64,000 bases of DNA from Dactylorhiza incarnata (lineage: Eukaryota > Streptophyta > Magnoliopsida > Asparagales > Orchidaceae), in NCBI GenBank assembly GCA_033032865.1, contig JAWHQI010000228.1:1712501-1776500 (forward strand), given 5' to 3'. The translations under genes and the position numbers were made by a program. Each line of letters opens with the position of its first letter. Positions within the stretch are counted from its first letter, which is position 1. This document shows positions 1-10,779 of the stretch, one piece after another. The notes beneath the pieces were generated by a model, which was not told the DNA's origin, did no database searches, and saw nothing but the letters and a program-made list of their open reading frames with translations.

Positions 1-437
1 TCCAGGATTCGAGTGTGCGTGTCTGGGAATGTCACCTCCCCTATTTATAGGCTTGGGGGCCTGGGCAGGGATAAAATAACCGCCTGCCTGGATACAGGAG
101 AATCGTGCAAGGGGTGACGGGATACAGAAAGGAAAAAGAAAAAAGCCACGTGGCTTGGCATCTTGAGCAACCGATCTGAACTGGCCGGGGTTGAAATACG
201 TTGCGATCAAGGCCATGGAGCAGTCCATGGCGGCCTCTGACCTGAGACCACGTCTTGCCTTTTGGACTTGAGCCTTGGCAGTCTTAATTCCTAGGAGCGG
301 TTTGGAGACTGGCAGACCGCCCTGCTTGGTTCATGCTGGGCCGAGAGACCCCTTGGTTCTGGAGCTATGCGTTTTGAAACATCAAACCGCACGGTCTGAG
401 AGAGGCACTATTTAGGTAGCGGTCTTCTGGGTAAACA
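1..437 (-). repeat. RE-1 3' LTR, partial
   Basis: Positions 1-437 match 12908-13262 with the same right edge (ggtaaaca). This copy holds about 80-90 bp, around 275-380, that the other LTR lacks. A minus-strand TATA box (ctatttatag as read on plus, 41-50) matches the one at 12950-12959. The polypurine signal next to the LTR is weak (cggggatta read on minus). Confidence 0.85.
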
Positions 438-495
438 TAATCCCCGTATATTTTCAAATCTCGAGGAAATTTCGAAAATATCAGTTCTAGCCGGA

Positions 496-530
496 GACCG
501 CGCCCATTTTGTTCTAAAGTCTATAAGAAA
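496..530 (+). promoter_or_regulatory. Candidate promoter of RE-1 antisense gene 1
   Basis: A plus-strand TATA-like ctataaga (521) follows a gaccgcgcc CpG box by about 15 nt and lies about 110 nt before the first ATG (630) of antisense gene 1. Antisense gene 2 has the same tctataag core before its start. Inferred from motif and position only. Confidence 0.35.
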
Positions 531-629
531 GCCAGAGAGCTCTCCACTCTGCATAACTCCTTCGAAATCACGGGGCACTACTCATCGCTTGCGGTTAAGA
601 TTTTGCAAATTGGTACCTTCTTGATTAGA

Positions 630-2510
630 ATGGCTTTCCTGGATACACTCCATGTCCACGTGGACAAAGGTGGAGACCGAAAGAAAGAGGAAGACTGGAA
701 GAAAAGGCATCGATATAAAAGTAGCCGATCTGGGAAGCCCACAGCGGGTAGCTCAAAACCTGCTGTGGAGTTGACAACCCCAAAGGTGCCCGAGGAGCCC
801 GAAGAGGGTAGTTCAAAATAACCTCCGACTGATCCACCGGTACCCTCCTATAAGATGAACCCAAGCACCTCCCTGCCGAAGACCGGGGAGCCCGCCCCTT
901 CTGATAAATAGGGCTCAAGTAACGCCACATCGAAGGCTTGTGAAGCCGCTTCCTTTGGCATTGAAATCTCCCCTTCTGGGAATCCCATTCTAAAGATAAA
1001 TGAGGGGGAAGAAGGGGTGGTCAACTCCCCGAAACCGGGCGGGTTGACCACTTCTTTGGTGGTGGTTGATGATAACTACAGCCCCTCTCAACAGGCGAAG
1101 CAGGAGTTAGGTAAGAAGAAAAGGAAGAGTACTGAGATAGCGGCCGAAAGAATAGCGAGGAAGGTCAGGAAATTGAGGTCCAAAAACAAAGAAATCTTCA
1201 AGAAACCAGCAGAGGCCTGCCTCTAGAGCAACCCGCGCGTGAAGGAAGAAGTTGAAGAGCCGGCCACCCCTTCTGCCAAGATGGACGGTTTGCTTCAAGA
1301 CTCTGCGAATAGCATGTCGCTCAACGACATCCTCAATGGCATGGATGGCTACGAGAAGCAAGACAAGCTTCTTAACAACCATGTGACTTCGAGCCGAGCT
1401 GACACTCCTGGCGAGGATGCGGCCAAAACTGAAGAGTCCGCGCCAAAGGGGGATGCCTCGGAAATGAATGGGCTGCGTTTGATGAAGGAAAAGGCGGAGG
1501 AGAGGAGGTGGGCTCTGGATAAACCGCAGCTTCCCGATCCTTTTGCACAAGGTAAGCGCGGTGCGGGCTATAACCCTGTCCGCTTCTTCATTCCGCGGCC
1601 TCGAAAAGGCAAAATGACTTATTATTAAATCCGCCGCCGAGCTTTTTCCCATTGATGATTCAAACCTCTGCTATTAGACGAAGGAATAACGAGAGATTAT
1701 GGAGTGAACAACACTGGAGAATGGACCCGGAGCAGCTGAGGCAGCCTGTGTAATAAGGCATTAATCTTGTAATTTTTTACGTTGTATTATCCGCTTCCGA
1801 TCGAGCTAACCGCGCGGTTACTTGCAGATAAACCAGAACAAGTTATGAAGCCAGGCGACATCTTATCTAGCCTGCCTCCGCTGCCCTCTCAGGTGTCAAG
1901 CTTCGCACAGAACTCAAATTCTGTGCAGGAGGAGTTGGCCAACCTCTAGAGCCTTCTTAGTGACTTGGAAGGGAAGATGAAGGAGCTCGAAAGCTGGGAG
2001 GAGGCCGCTCGGACTACTGTGGAGGCCGAGAAGAAGACACGGCTGGAGAAGGAGAAGGTGCTTGAAGCTCAGGTGGAAGCCGCTCAAACTGCTCTAGAGG
2101 TCGAGAGGAAGGCGCAGCTGGGGAAAGAAAAAGCGCTGACGGAATAGAAAGTTGCTTTAACCGTACGGCTCGATAAGGAGAAGAAGACAGTCTTGAAGCT
2201 TGACGGTGATTGCAGATATTACCAAGAAAAATATATAAGTTTGACTAGGGAAGTCGGTGGAAGCCGGCGACCCGTTAATGATGAGAGGATGCAAATATCG
2301 AGCCACCCGGCTGTTGGGGGGACCTCAAATCCCCCCCCCCCAGTTAGGGCAACTGATCCCATGATTGATGAGGCTGCCATGTTTCCTCCTGCTCGTATGA
2401 TTCTCGCTGTGCGGGTAGAGTGGGATGTCGCGCAGCTTCATAGCATGATCAATCATCTTCACTATCATTCAAGTCAAAAATATAGTCTTCTTACCCAAAA
2501 CAGCGACTAG
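630..2510 (+). pseudogene. RE-1 antisense gene 1: low-complexity coiled-coil protein, spliced
   Basis: Plus-strand gene opposite to RE-1 gag-pol. From ATG 630 one frame holds almost all coding-like sequence to 2510, with stops at 819-821, near 909, after 1224 and later. The product has a Lys/Glu/Pro-rich N-terminal part, a basic patch (GKKKRKSTEIAAERIARK, around 1110-1170) and a heptad-rich Glu/Lys/Ala coiled coil (1960-2200). A GT-AG intron at 1552-1827 joins the two halves in phase: CAA G|gtaagc ... ttgcag|AT AAA CCA. Without splicing the reading frame ends at 1628. No catalytic motif is visible. It may be a companion to antisense gene 2, or the C-terminal part of a related protein. Function unknown. 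Confidence 0.55.
1552..1827 (+). other. Predicted intron in RE-1 antisense gene 1
   Basis: The donor CAAG|GTAAGC at 1552 is close to the plant consensus, and the acceptor is cggttacttgcag ending at 1827. Phase is 1 on both sides. The intron carries a perfect palindrome TAACCGCGCGGTTA at 1807-1820 directly before the acceptor. Confidence 0.55.
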
Positions 2511-2639
2511 GTCACGCAGCTTCATCGAGAAATCCCCTCTCCTGAGCATCGCCAGCCGTGAGCAGCTTTAGCTTGAAGATAGTATCTGTAATATTATTTA
2601 TTTGATCCTTTGGATAGTCTGATTGTTGGATATTTGTTT

Positions 2640-2770
2640 AATATTCATATAATCCCTTCGGATTGTGTTTGAATAATTACGGTCTGTGCCTTTAAATTTC
2701 TAGAATATTATCCGAACTGCTTTAAATTTCTAGAATATTATCCTTCGGATTGTGTTTGAATAATTATGAT
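2640..2770. repeat. Local tandem duplication in RE-1
   Basis: Two units are each present twice: the one starting ccttcggattgtgtttg at 2655-2679 and 2742-2766, and the one starting tttaaatttctagaatatt at 2691-2713 and 2721-2743. The surrounding 2511-3111 stretch between the two antisense genes has no other coding signal. Confidence 0.8.
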
Positions 2771-3111
2771 GTATGCTTGAGGTTATTATGTTGAACTCAA
2801 ATAATATGATGATGCAGGCTGCTGACCGCGCGGCTTGTGGTGCTCAGCCTCAGCTTTTCTACTATTTTAATTTCATAAATATATAGGTTTCAGGCTGCGT
2901 GATTAAATGAGCTTAGTCGCAGTTTGACTTGGCTATATGCAAACCATTGATCCTTGTTGTGTGATATTTTAGAATATTTTTGATGTCTGCATGCCGGCGA
3001 CTTGTGTGTATAGTTCATAGCATTCTTCTGTGAAACTAACCATGTAGGTTGCTGACCACGCGGTTAGATCACATATCCGCAGCATGGTTTTACTATTTGT
3101 AGATCGTTGGT

Positions 3112-3121
3112 TCTATAAGTA
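3112..3121 (+). promoter_or_regulatory. Candidate TATA box of RE-1 antisense gene 2
   Basis: tctataagta lies about 44 nt upstream of the ATG at 3157. The preceding 60 nt carry two CGCGG/CCGC boxes (ccacgcggttag, atccgcagc). This would give a very short 5'UTR; motif-based inference. Confidence 0.4.
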
Positions 3122-3870
3122 GAAACCATTCTGGAGGTTCAGTCATCGACTTTCAAATGGCGAGGGCTAAGAAAAAGTCGAACCGGTCTGACAAGGTCCA
3201 AGTCGTCCGAACTGACGCAGTGCTTGCATTCCATTCTGCGGATCACAAGGAATGTCGTATAACTAAGGCTGAGTTGGATGACTTCATTAAGAAACACATG
3301 GCCAGGAGTAATCTGCTCGCGCGGCTTCCCTTGCATAACGAGCGGATTAACTCTTCCTCTTCCACTCAGATCGTTGTCCCCATTGACCATTTCAAAAACG
3401 GCTTCAAGTTTCCACTGCCCCTTGAAGTCATTACCATCTTTGATCATTACGGGGTTATGTCCGGACAACTCCCGTCGAACGCCATAGCTTCCATTTACAG
3501 CTTCATCTCATACCTGCGGTCTGAACGGGTCCAGTTTTCCATCGACCTCTTCAGAAAATTTTTCTCCGTGCGAACTATCCCGGACGCCAGAACCTAGATC
3601 TTCAGAGGGAATCTTTACTTTGGATGCCGGGGGCTGATAGTCGTCAACCTGGCGAACAAAGTCTCGAGCTGGTCGGAGAGGTATGTCATGTTCGAAGGCA
3701 TCTCGGGATGTTGCAAGTCAATCCGCAGGTACGGAACGAGGCGGCCTTCCAAACAGTCAATATCGGAAAGACCGAGCTGGACACCTTCCAGTTTTTTTAG
3801 AACGAGCGGCTTGATGAAAACCATTACATCCCGCTGTTCTCAGAGTTGGAGGATATCCGACCTGAAGATA

Positions 3871-3942
3871 GTAAGTTTCTAACAAATCGCTGCTTTGTGA
3901 CAGCGCGAACTGCCTTATTAAACTTTTAACATTGCTTTGCAG
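3871..3942 (+). other. Predicted intron 1 of RE-1 antisense gene 2
   Basis: 72 nt; donor ATA|GTAAGT, acceptor attgctttgcag. Exon phases fit (GAT A|CC GTC GTC), giving continuous coding sequence through VVIVPKNKM. Confidence 0.6.
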
Positions 3943-4439
3943 CCGTCGTCATCGTTCCAAAGAACAAGATGGTCAGCCCGGCCGGCCCAGTTCTGACCCA
4001 GTAAGAGAAGCGGCAGAGGAAAAGCAAACCGCAATCATCTGAGGAGGATGGCTCAGCTTCCTCAGGCGAGTTCGAGCTTCTTTTCTCCTGCAGCAATCCA
4101 AGAGATCTGCGGGGCAACCCGACAATCCTCTTGCATCAGGATGGGGATTGCGTGCAAGTGTCAACCGTGCTCCCATACTGGGGGAGAAAGAAAGTCAGCC
4201 GCCATGCATTAGCCGTAGCCGCCTGTGCTGCTATGTATGGCCGAAAAACACTGAAGAAGTTGAAAAATGTTCTGGAGGAGGAGCTTTCCAGAGTGGCAGC
4301 ACAAGCCGATGCATGGGGCTTTGCGGCTAATCATTTTATGGCCCTGTCATACAAGCATCTAATTTCATCCCACACATACTTAAAGAAGAAAAACACCAAG
4401 CAAGCTTAGGAGATCGCCCGGTTAACGGAAATCGTGGCG

Positions 4440-4518
4440 GTAAGTCATCTGATAAATACTTGTGCGGTTTGTTTTCCTCAAACCGTGCAATCTAACCCTT
4501 TTCTTCTTACAAAATCAG
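4440..4518 (+). other. Predicted intron 2 of RE-1 antisense gene 2
   Basis: 79 nt; donor GCG|GTAAGT, a pyrimidine-rich end (cccttttcttcttac) and acceptor aaaatcag. Phase 0 on both sides (GTG GCG|TAC GTC ATG). Confidence 0.6.
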
Positions 4519-5037
4519 TACGTCATGGATAATTTGGCCTTCCAAGACGAGGTGTTTCCCCATGTAGCCAAGGGGATCGACGGTGCCTTAAACTGCCTGA
4601 GAGATCGGGACGGCCTTTCTGCGGGTCTCGAGGATTGCACCTTCTCGAATCTCTATCCCGGCCTGAAGGATAAACTTGAAGAGATAAACCGCATGGTCAA
4701 AGGAAATGACAAGGCCGAATCCAGTAGTTTGGAAGAAGCTGCCGACGGCGAGGATGAAACCACCACGGATAAAGAAGATCTTGTGGTTGAAAGGACTGCT
4801 GCAGAGCAAGGGGCCGCTGCTGATGATGAGGATGCTGCTGACGACGAAAAGGGCTCATCTTCCGAAACCGGTACCTCCGAAAGTGAGGCCGACCGGACTG
4901 GTGACCTGAATGATGACTCAAGCAGCAGCTCGTTAAGCTCTTCGTCGGACAGTGGCGGCTACTCTCCCGATGTTGACATTGATGGTGGAGGCGATTCAAG
5001 CTCTCCTGCGGCGAAAAAGCTAAGAGCGCACGAGTAG

Positions 5038-6300
5038 TGTTTTGTATTTCAGATTTTTTTTCTTGTATAACTGACGGCTTGATTTTGTTAGCCGGTCGGT
5101 TAAAATGATGTAAAGATACATTTTGAAAATGAATGAGAATTTTTACCTGTTCGGCTGTCTATCTTTTGTGACTTACTTGTGAATGTTGTGATCTCTTTTT
5201 TCTTTAAAACTGTAAGTCCCTTTTAATCAAGTCGTGCGGTTTTATATCAGCCCAGGCGGTCAGAAGTTTGAGCATTCAGAATGCCAAGTAGATAGCTGGC
5301 CGAATATTATGTAGGCTACTCGGGCAGTTTAACTTTGACTTCAATCCTGACTCGGCGAATTAATCATAATAAAAAAACCACCAGTAATAATAGATCTTGA
5401 CTAACAGTTATGCGGTTTAACATATAATCCGAGCGGATAGGAGTTCATGCTCTGAGAAATTTCAAATGAATAGACCCAGCGAGTTAATCGGAAACCGATC
5501 ACAATTCTATGCCGCTAATCATAATAGATGAATCCCGATCACGAGTCGTGCGGTTTGAACGCATCATGTGCGATTCATAACTAATGTCCCACATATTTGA
5601 GATTGAAACATCAAGTCGCGCGATTATCTATTGACTCACACGGCTGTTTATAAGATAATGGATGTCTACAAACCACAAGAGAATAACCAATAAGCCGCAC
5701 GATCAGTATACAATCCGGGCGATTAATGATTTGAATACCCTTCCTGATATCACAAACATCCTCGTAAGTATAGGTAACAATTGATAAGCTCGCGTGGTCT
5801 GTATACAATTCGGGCGACTAATGATTTAATATTTGAGTAATATTTAATCTTGCAAGAATAATTCCTGGTCAATTTCCTGTGGACGGCTTGATTCAGACTA
5901 AGCGAATAAAATGAGTGTCCATAAGGCTGACTGAATTAACTATAGGCCGACTGATGAAACCGATCGGTCAATGTTATACTTGATACCATGTCAGAATCAC
6001 TGCCTTATGGCATTTTATGATAACCTGTTTTTCCAGCTTTTACGGTTAGATTCGTTCTAATCGATCAGTTAGTATATTAAGTTGTTACTCGTTCAAGCCG
6101 AGCGGCTTAATGGGTTAGACCTCCTAGTCTTAAAAGCCATATTATGCTGATATAACACCTGCTTATCCCAAACCGGTCGGTTTGATTTATCAAACCGCCC
6201 AGTTTCTGCGATACCTATTAAAACCTGTTTTCTCTCGAACGGTCTTAGAGGACCATCAAAGAGGAATAACTTCCCGTAAGGAAGTAAAATGATTACAGGC
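5038..6300. other. Non-coding RE-1 stretch rich in CCG/CGG half-palindromes
   Basis: No coding signal. The stretch repeats a loose motif of the form aaccgNNcggtt or its halves: gccggtcggtt (about 5090), gtcgtgcggttt (about 5231 and 5548), aatccgggcgatta (about 5714), agccgagcggctta (about 6095), aaaccggtcggtttg (about 6170). The same boxes occur in the LTRs and before the antisense genes. Confidence 0.5.
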
Positions 6301-6720
6301 TCAGATGACCAAGTGGGCAGGTGGGCCTAGGCTGCGAACATTGCTTTCCTCAAGTGGTCAGAAGAGATGTAAAGATAATTCTCTTTAAAAGAAAAAAGTA
6401 AGCACGGGCTCAGTTGACCAAGTGGGCAGGTGGGCCTAGGAGGCGAACATTGTTTTCCTCAAGTGGTCATAAGAGCTGTACAAATTTTGATAACTCAACT
6501 GCTCTCTAGCCTAGGGTTACAAGCCGAGTTGATCAATTGGGTAGGTGGGTCTAGGTGGCGAACATTGCTTTCCTCACAGAGATCAACTCAGTTGTGGGCC
6601 ACCTTTAGGCTCCGCTCGAGAGTTCCTTTAGGAGTATTCGATGGTCACAGTCTAAAATGATCAGTTGGGCAGGTGGGCCTAGGCGGCGAACATTGCTTTC
6701 CTCAGAAAGATCATCAAAGC
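6301..6720. repeat. Four-copy tandem repeat after RE-1 integrase
   Basis: A unit of about 110-127 bp is repeated four times; each copy holds the core gcaggtgggcctagg then ggcgaacattgctttcctc (cores near 6315, 6425, 6540 and 6668). The unit ends vary. Tandem repeats in the 3' untranslated region are a known trait of Tat/Ogre elements and a source of satellites. Confidence 0.85.
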
Positions 6721-7069
6721 TGTAACTATATCCCTTTCAGGACATGATAGATCTAACAGTTATCCAGACCTCCCTTGATGCAGATTTGTGTTAGATACCA
6801 GTCGGGATACAAAATTCTGAAGACCACCACACGGGAATTGGCAAGCTACCACTACACGTGTGCGACAACTCCCTGCTACACGTGGTCTTCGTGGTTTTAC
6901 GCTAATGACTACAATCTGAGGGGGTTCAAGCAGAACTTGGTGATGTCTCCAAGGTTCAGTGAGGGATACAAGAAATATAAAAGAGTCACCAGACAAGGAA
7001 AAGTGTCAGTATGTAACTTCTCATTGAATATCCAAAAATGCAAGAAATGAAAAACATTTAAGGATAAAA
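6721..7069. other. RE-1 spacer between tandem repeats and integrase
   Basis: I see no coding or structural signal I can name here; it joins the repeat block to the degenerate C-terminus of integrase. Confidence 0.4.
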
Positions 7070-8292
7070 TTGTTTGAGATCGTCACCGCTCTAGGTGTGT
7101 GAGATGTTTTCTCCATCACTTGTCTGGAGGCGATAAGCCCCATTCTTCAATACCTCTTTGATGATGAATGGCCCTACCCAGCTGGGATTTAGTTTTCCGA
7201 CATTGCCTGTCCTGGCTGCAGCATCTACTTATTTTAACACAGCATCACCAACTACGAACAGCTTAACTCTGATGTTCTTATCAAAGTATTTCATCATTCT
7301 CCTTTTCACCTCTTCTTGTCTGATAGTAGCTTCATCCTGGAGCTATTCAATTAAATCCAGACTACACTTGATTCCTTCATCATTGTAATTTATCCATGCC
7401 TCACTCCCTTGCTTTGCGTACATAACTCTTGGGCTAACCACCTCAAATTCAACTGGAATGACTGCCTCCGAGCCATGAGACAATTTGAATGGCGTTTCCC
7501 CTGTGGCTGAGGATGGTGTAGTCCCGAGAGTCCAGAGGATGGAAGGGAGTTGATCTGCCAAGTTTCCTTTTTGATTCAAAACTCTCTTCATTAAAAGTTG
7601 CTGGATTTGTTTGTTTGCTGTCTCCACCTTGCCATTACTCCTGGAATGATGTACCGAAGAAAACTGAAGTTCGATTCCCACCTAGTCACAGAAGTTGATC
7701 ATTTCTGAATTATTGAACTGAGGACCATTGTCAGTGACAATTGCCAACGGAATCCCATGCCGGCAAAAGATTTCTCCCCAGATAATTTTTGTAATAACTT
7801 GTGTTGTAGTTTTGGCCAATGCTTTCGCCTCAATCCACTTGCTAAAGTAATCAATCATGACAATTATGAAGCGACGCTGGCTGCTAGCTATCAGAAAAGG
7901 TCCAATAAGATCCATTACCCAAACTGCAAACGGCCAAGGCGCCATTATCGATCTAAGTGTCTGAGCTGGTAGATGTTGAAGTGGAGCAAACTTCTGACAT
8001 TATACACATCGTTTGGCGAATGCTTCAGCATCTTTCCTCCTCGTTGGCCAGAAATACCCCTGTCTTTAAATCTCTTCTCTAAAGTCTTTTCCCCAGAATG
8101 GCTCCCGCATTCACCTGAATGTATTTCCTGGAGTATTACTAGAACTTCTTCTTCTGAAACACATCTTGCCAGAGGAGAGATGATAGTCTTTTTGTATAAT
8201 ACTCCTACCATTAAGCAGTAATAAGCTGCCTTTCTTCTAAATCTCCTCCTATCTTTGATATATGGATGGAACTCCCCTTTTGATAAGAACAA
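7070..8292 (-). pseudogene. RE-1 integrase
   Basis: Inserts the cDNA into host DNA. On the minus strand the zinc-binding N-terminus (EIHSGECGSHSGEKTL) is frameshifted in its CxxC half. The catalytic core follows with WVMDLIGP, VTDNGPQF and HHSRSNGKVETANKQ, so all three D,D,E acidic residues survive. An in-frame TAG (about 7683) separates the second Asp from the Glu. A degenerate C-terminal part with a NPSWVGPFIIKEVL-like stretch can be followed to about 7070. Integrase downstream of RNase H is the Ty3/gypsy arrangement. Several stops make it inactive. Confidence 0.85.
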
Positions 8293-8342
8293 ATCATAGG
8301 GATCCTTCCAAGAGGGATGCTGATATCTTGCATTAGCTCTCC

Positions 8343-8786
8343 TTATTCCGTTGCGAGATGGAAAAGTTCAAAGGTCACTCCCCCTGATGGAAGACCAAAC
8401 TTTGATAGCTCATCTGCCTCTTCATTCTGTGTCCTTGGGATATGTTCGATGATAAATGATTTGAATTTTCCAATTTCCTCTTTGGCTAGCAGCAAATATT
8501 TCCTCAACATTGGCTCCCTTGTTTCGTATTTCCCCAGCAATTGTGAAGCCAATACCAGAGAGTCAGTTTTGACATGTACGTGCTCTATTCCCATCTCCCT
8601 TGCAAGTCTCAAACTGGCCAAGAGTGCTTCATACTCTGCATGATTGTTCGTGACCGGAAAGAAGAATTTGATAGTTTGTTCCAGTTTGATCCCATTTGGA
8701 CTGATCAGAACAACTCCGGCTCCCACGGAGTTTCTACCTGAAGCTCCATCCACATAGACAATCCAGGCCAGAGGAGATCTCTCCAC
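8343..8786 (-). pseudogene. RE-1 second (archaeal-like) RNase H
   Basis: An open stretch with YVDGASGRNSVGAGVVLISP, NNHAEYEALLASLRLA, VKTDSLVLASQLLG and EHIPRTQNEEADELSKF. These are the acidic active-site segments of the archaeal-type RNase H that Tat-lineage elements carry in addition to the retroviral-type domain. It lies between the normal RNase H and integrase, as expected. This domain is the best evidence for the Tat assignment. It is intact over about 147 residues but belongs to a broken polyprotein. Confidence 0.85.
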
Positions 8787-8799
8787 CTATTCAGGACTA

Positions 8800-9515
8800 G
8801 ACTGTGCTGTGTCTACTAGGAAATCTTCCAGCACTTGCGCCTTGATGGTTGTTCTGGGAATATAATATATCTCAAACTCGCTCAGCTCGGTAGCTCATTT
8901 GGATCTTCCCGAGTGATCTGGCTTTTCCAAGATACTTCTTAGGGGATGATCTGAAACTACCTGAATAGGATGGGCTTGGAAGTAAGGGCAAAGTCTGCGA
9001 GCTGACATCACTAAAGAGAGAGCTAGCTTTTCCAGAATTGAATATCTAGTTTTTGCATCTTTGAGAATATGACAAACATAGTAGATCAGAAACTACTTTT
9101 ATTTCTCCTCCCAGACGAGGACAGAGCTTACCGCGTCCGGACCAACCCCCAAATACAGAAATAGCATTTCCCATTCACGAGGGCTTTGAAGTAGAGGGGT
9201 TGATTTTAATTGCAGCTTTATTTGTTCGAAAGCACTATTGCACTCCTCATTCCATTCAAATTTGCATCCTCCCCGGAGCGTTTCAAAGAATGGAGCACTT
9301 TTCTCCCCTGATTTGGAAATGAATCGACTTAGGCATGCTAACCTTCCTCCTAACTGCTGAACTTATTTTGGGCTTCGAGGAGGGGCCATATCAAGAATAG
9401 CCTTTACATTATCTGGATTTGGCGCAAGGCCATCAGGAGTGAGGAGATGCCCAAGAAACTTCCCTTTATTCGCTCTGAACACACATTTCAGTGGATTCAA
9501 TTTTAACTTGAACCT
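8800..9515 (-). pseudogene. RE-1 RT connection and retroviral-type RNase H, degenerate
   Basis: Translation in the minus frames shows short RNase H blocks separated by stops, including RYSILEKLALSLVMSARRL and HPIQVVSDHPLRSIL, which are typical of the Ty3/gypsy RNase H after the thumb and connection. Too broken to list as a frame. Its presence next to the archaeal-like domain confirms the dual RNase H layout. Confidence 0.6.
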
Positions 9516-10369
9516 TCATAGAGTAGAGAACGTTTCTACAAGGACTTCCAAGTGTATTGAGAAGGTCTTACTTTTTAAGAGGAGATCATCGACATAGACT
9601 TTGAGATTCCTCCCTTTTTGATGCTTAAATACCGTGTCCATCATTCTCTGGTACGTTGCACCCACGTTCTTGAGGCTGAAAGGCATCACAAGATAATAAT
9701 TACAACCATCATTTGTGATAAAAGACGTATGCGGGATATCGCGCTTGTGCATTTTGATTTGATGGTACCCAGTGAATGCATCTAGAATGCTCATAAAATA
9801 ATACCCAACCGCAGAATCAACTAAAAGTTTTATCCGAGGCAAAGGGTAACAATCTTTAGGACACGCTTTATTATGTTTGGTGAAATCTACACACATTCGC
9901 CATTTTCCTCCCGACTTTTTTACCAGCACAACATTCGATGTCCAGGTAGGATATTGGATTTCAGAAATGAAATTTGCTTTAAGAAGTGTAGCAATTTCTT
10001 CTTTGATGGGAATTGCCAGCTTGGTCGCCACTTCCCTCTTCTTTTGCTAGAGTGGCTTGAAGTCAGGGGAGATGTTAGGTGGTGGCAAGCGACATACGGA
10101 TCTACTCCGGGCATATCCTCCGCCGACCAAGCGAAGACATCTAAGTTCTTCAAAAGGCAGGTGATCAGCTGGACCTTCTCTTCTTCAGACAGCTCTGCAT
10201 TCACGATTAGCTTCTTCTCTTCCCCTTCAGCAATGGGGATATCTTGGGTCTCCTGGGCAGGTTCCAGGTGAGCCCCTTCTCGATCCTTATTTACCTCGAC
10301 CGCTCCTGGAAACTCCGCCACTTCGAGAACTTCAACTGGAAGCTCAAGAAGTGGAATATCAGTGATCAT
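9516..10369 (-). pseudogene. RE-1 reverse transcriptase
   Basis: RNA-dependent DNA polymerase. The upstream frame (10369-9920) has the Tat-type lead-in DVFAWSAEDMPGVDP. After a frameshift near 10050 the second frame (10031-9516) carries SNVVLVKKSGGKWRMCVDF, PKDCYPLPRI, SILDAFTGYHQI and the catalytic YVDDLLLKS. Fingers and palm are thus present with an intact YVDD. It continues into RNase H after a stop at 9516. Confidence 0.85.
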
Positions 10370-10378
10370 GTTGACGGT

Positions 10379-10774
10379 CTACACGTAGCATTCCCGAGCT
10401 ACTTTCGGATTACTCCAAATCCGATATTGCCTTCCTTCAGCTGCAAACTTAAGAGCTAGGTGGAAAGTAGACACCACCGCTCTGTAAGCATTCAGAATAG
10501 GCCTTCCGAAGATGGCACAATAACTACTCGGGGCTTCCACCACCACGAAGTTGATCAGCTTTGTTATTCGCCCTAGACATACCAGCAGTTTCACGCAGCC
10601 CTCCACTTCCTTCTTTTCTCCGGAAAAGCCATAGAGGGGCCCTTCGGTGGAAAGCAAAGGCTTTCCAGTCTTCAGGGCTTCAAAAGTTGAATGGAAGAGG
10701 AGGTTGACTGAACTAGTCGTGTCAATCAAAACCTTATGCACTGTGTAGTTAGCGATGATGTCTCTGATGACCAC
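10379..10774 (-). pseudogene. RE-1 aspartic protease with DTG changed to DTT
   Basis: Cleaves the polyprotein. The pattern VHKVLIDTTSSVNLLF corresponds to the usual VLIDTGSS active site, with Thr in place of the conserved Gly; the C-terminal block is YCAIFGRPILNAYRAVVST. The Gly is structural in the active-site loop, so loss of activity is likely. It lies between gag and RT in the normal order. Confidence 0.8.
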
Positions 10775-10779
10775 GACGT

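Larger units (their letters stand above)
3157..5037 (+). pseudogene. RE-1 antisense gene 2: putative gypsy-type transposon protein (Transposase_28-like), spliced
   Basis: Plus-strand gene between integrase and 3' LTR, antisense to RE-1. ATG 3157 opens a basic N-terminus (MARAKKKSNRSDKVQ) followed by a domain with FKFPLPLEVITIFDHYGV and QLPSNAIASIYSFI, resembling the N-terminal domain of plant 'putative gypsy type transposon' proteins. A stop interrupts it at 3595, and a frameshift lies near 3705. Two GT-AG introns restore the frame: 3871-3942 (GAAGATA|gtaagt ... ctttgcag|CC) and 4440-4518 (GTGGCG|gtaagt ... aaatcag|TAC). The tail is Glu/Asp- and Ser-rich and ends at 5037. The spliced layout shows that it was a gene in its own right. 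Molecular function is unknown; such proteins are also found in other Tat-type elements. Confidence 0.65.

Noticed and set aside
7682..7972. Plus ORF opposite RE-1 integrase as a further antisense gene
   Set aside because: It is the complement of the conserved integrase core, whose minus frame explains the conservation.
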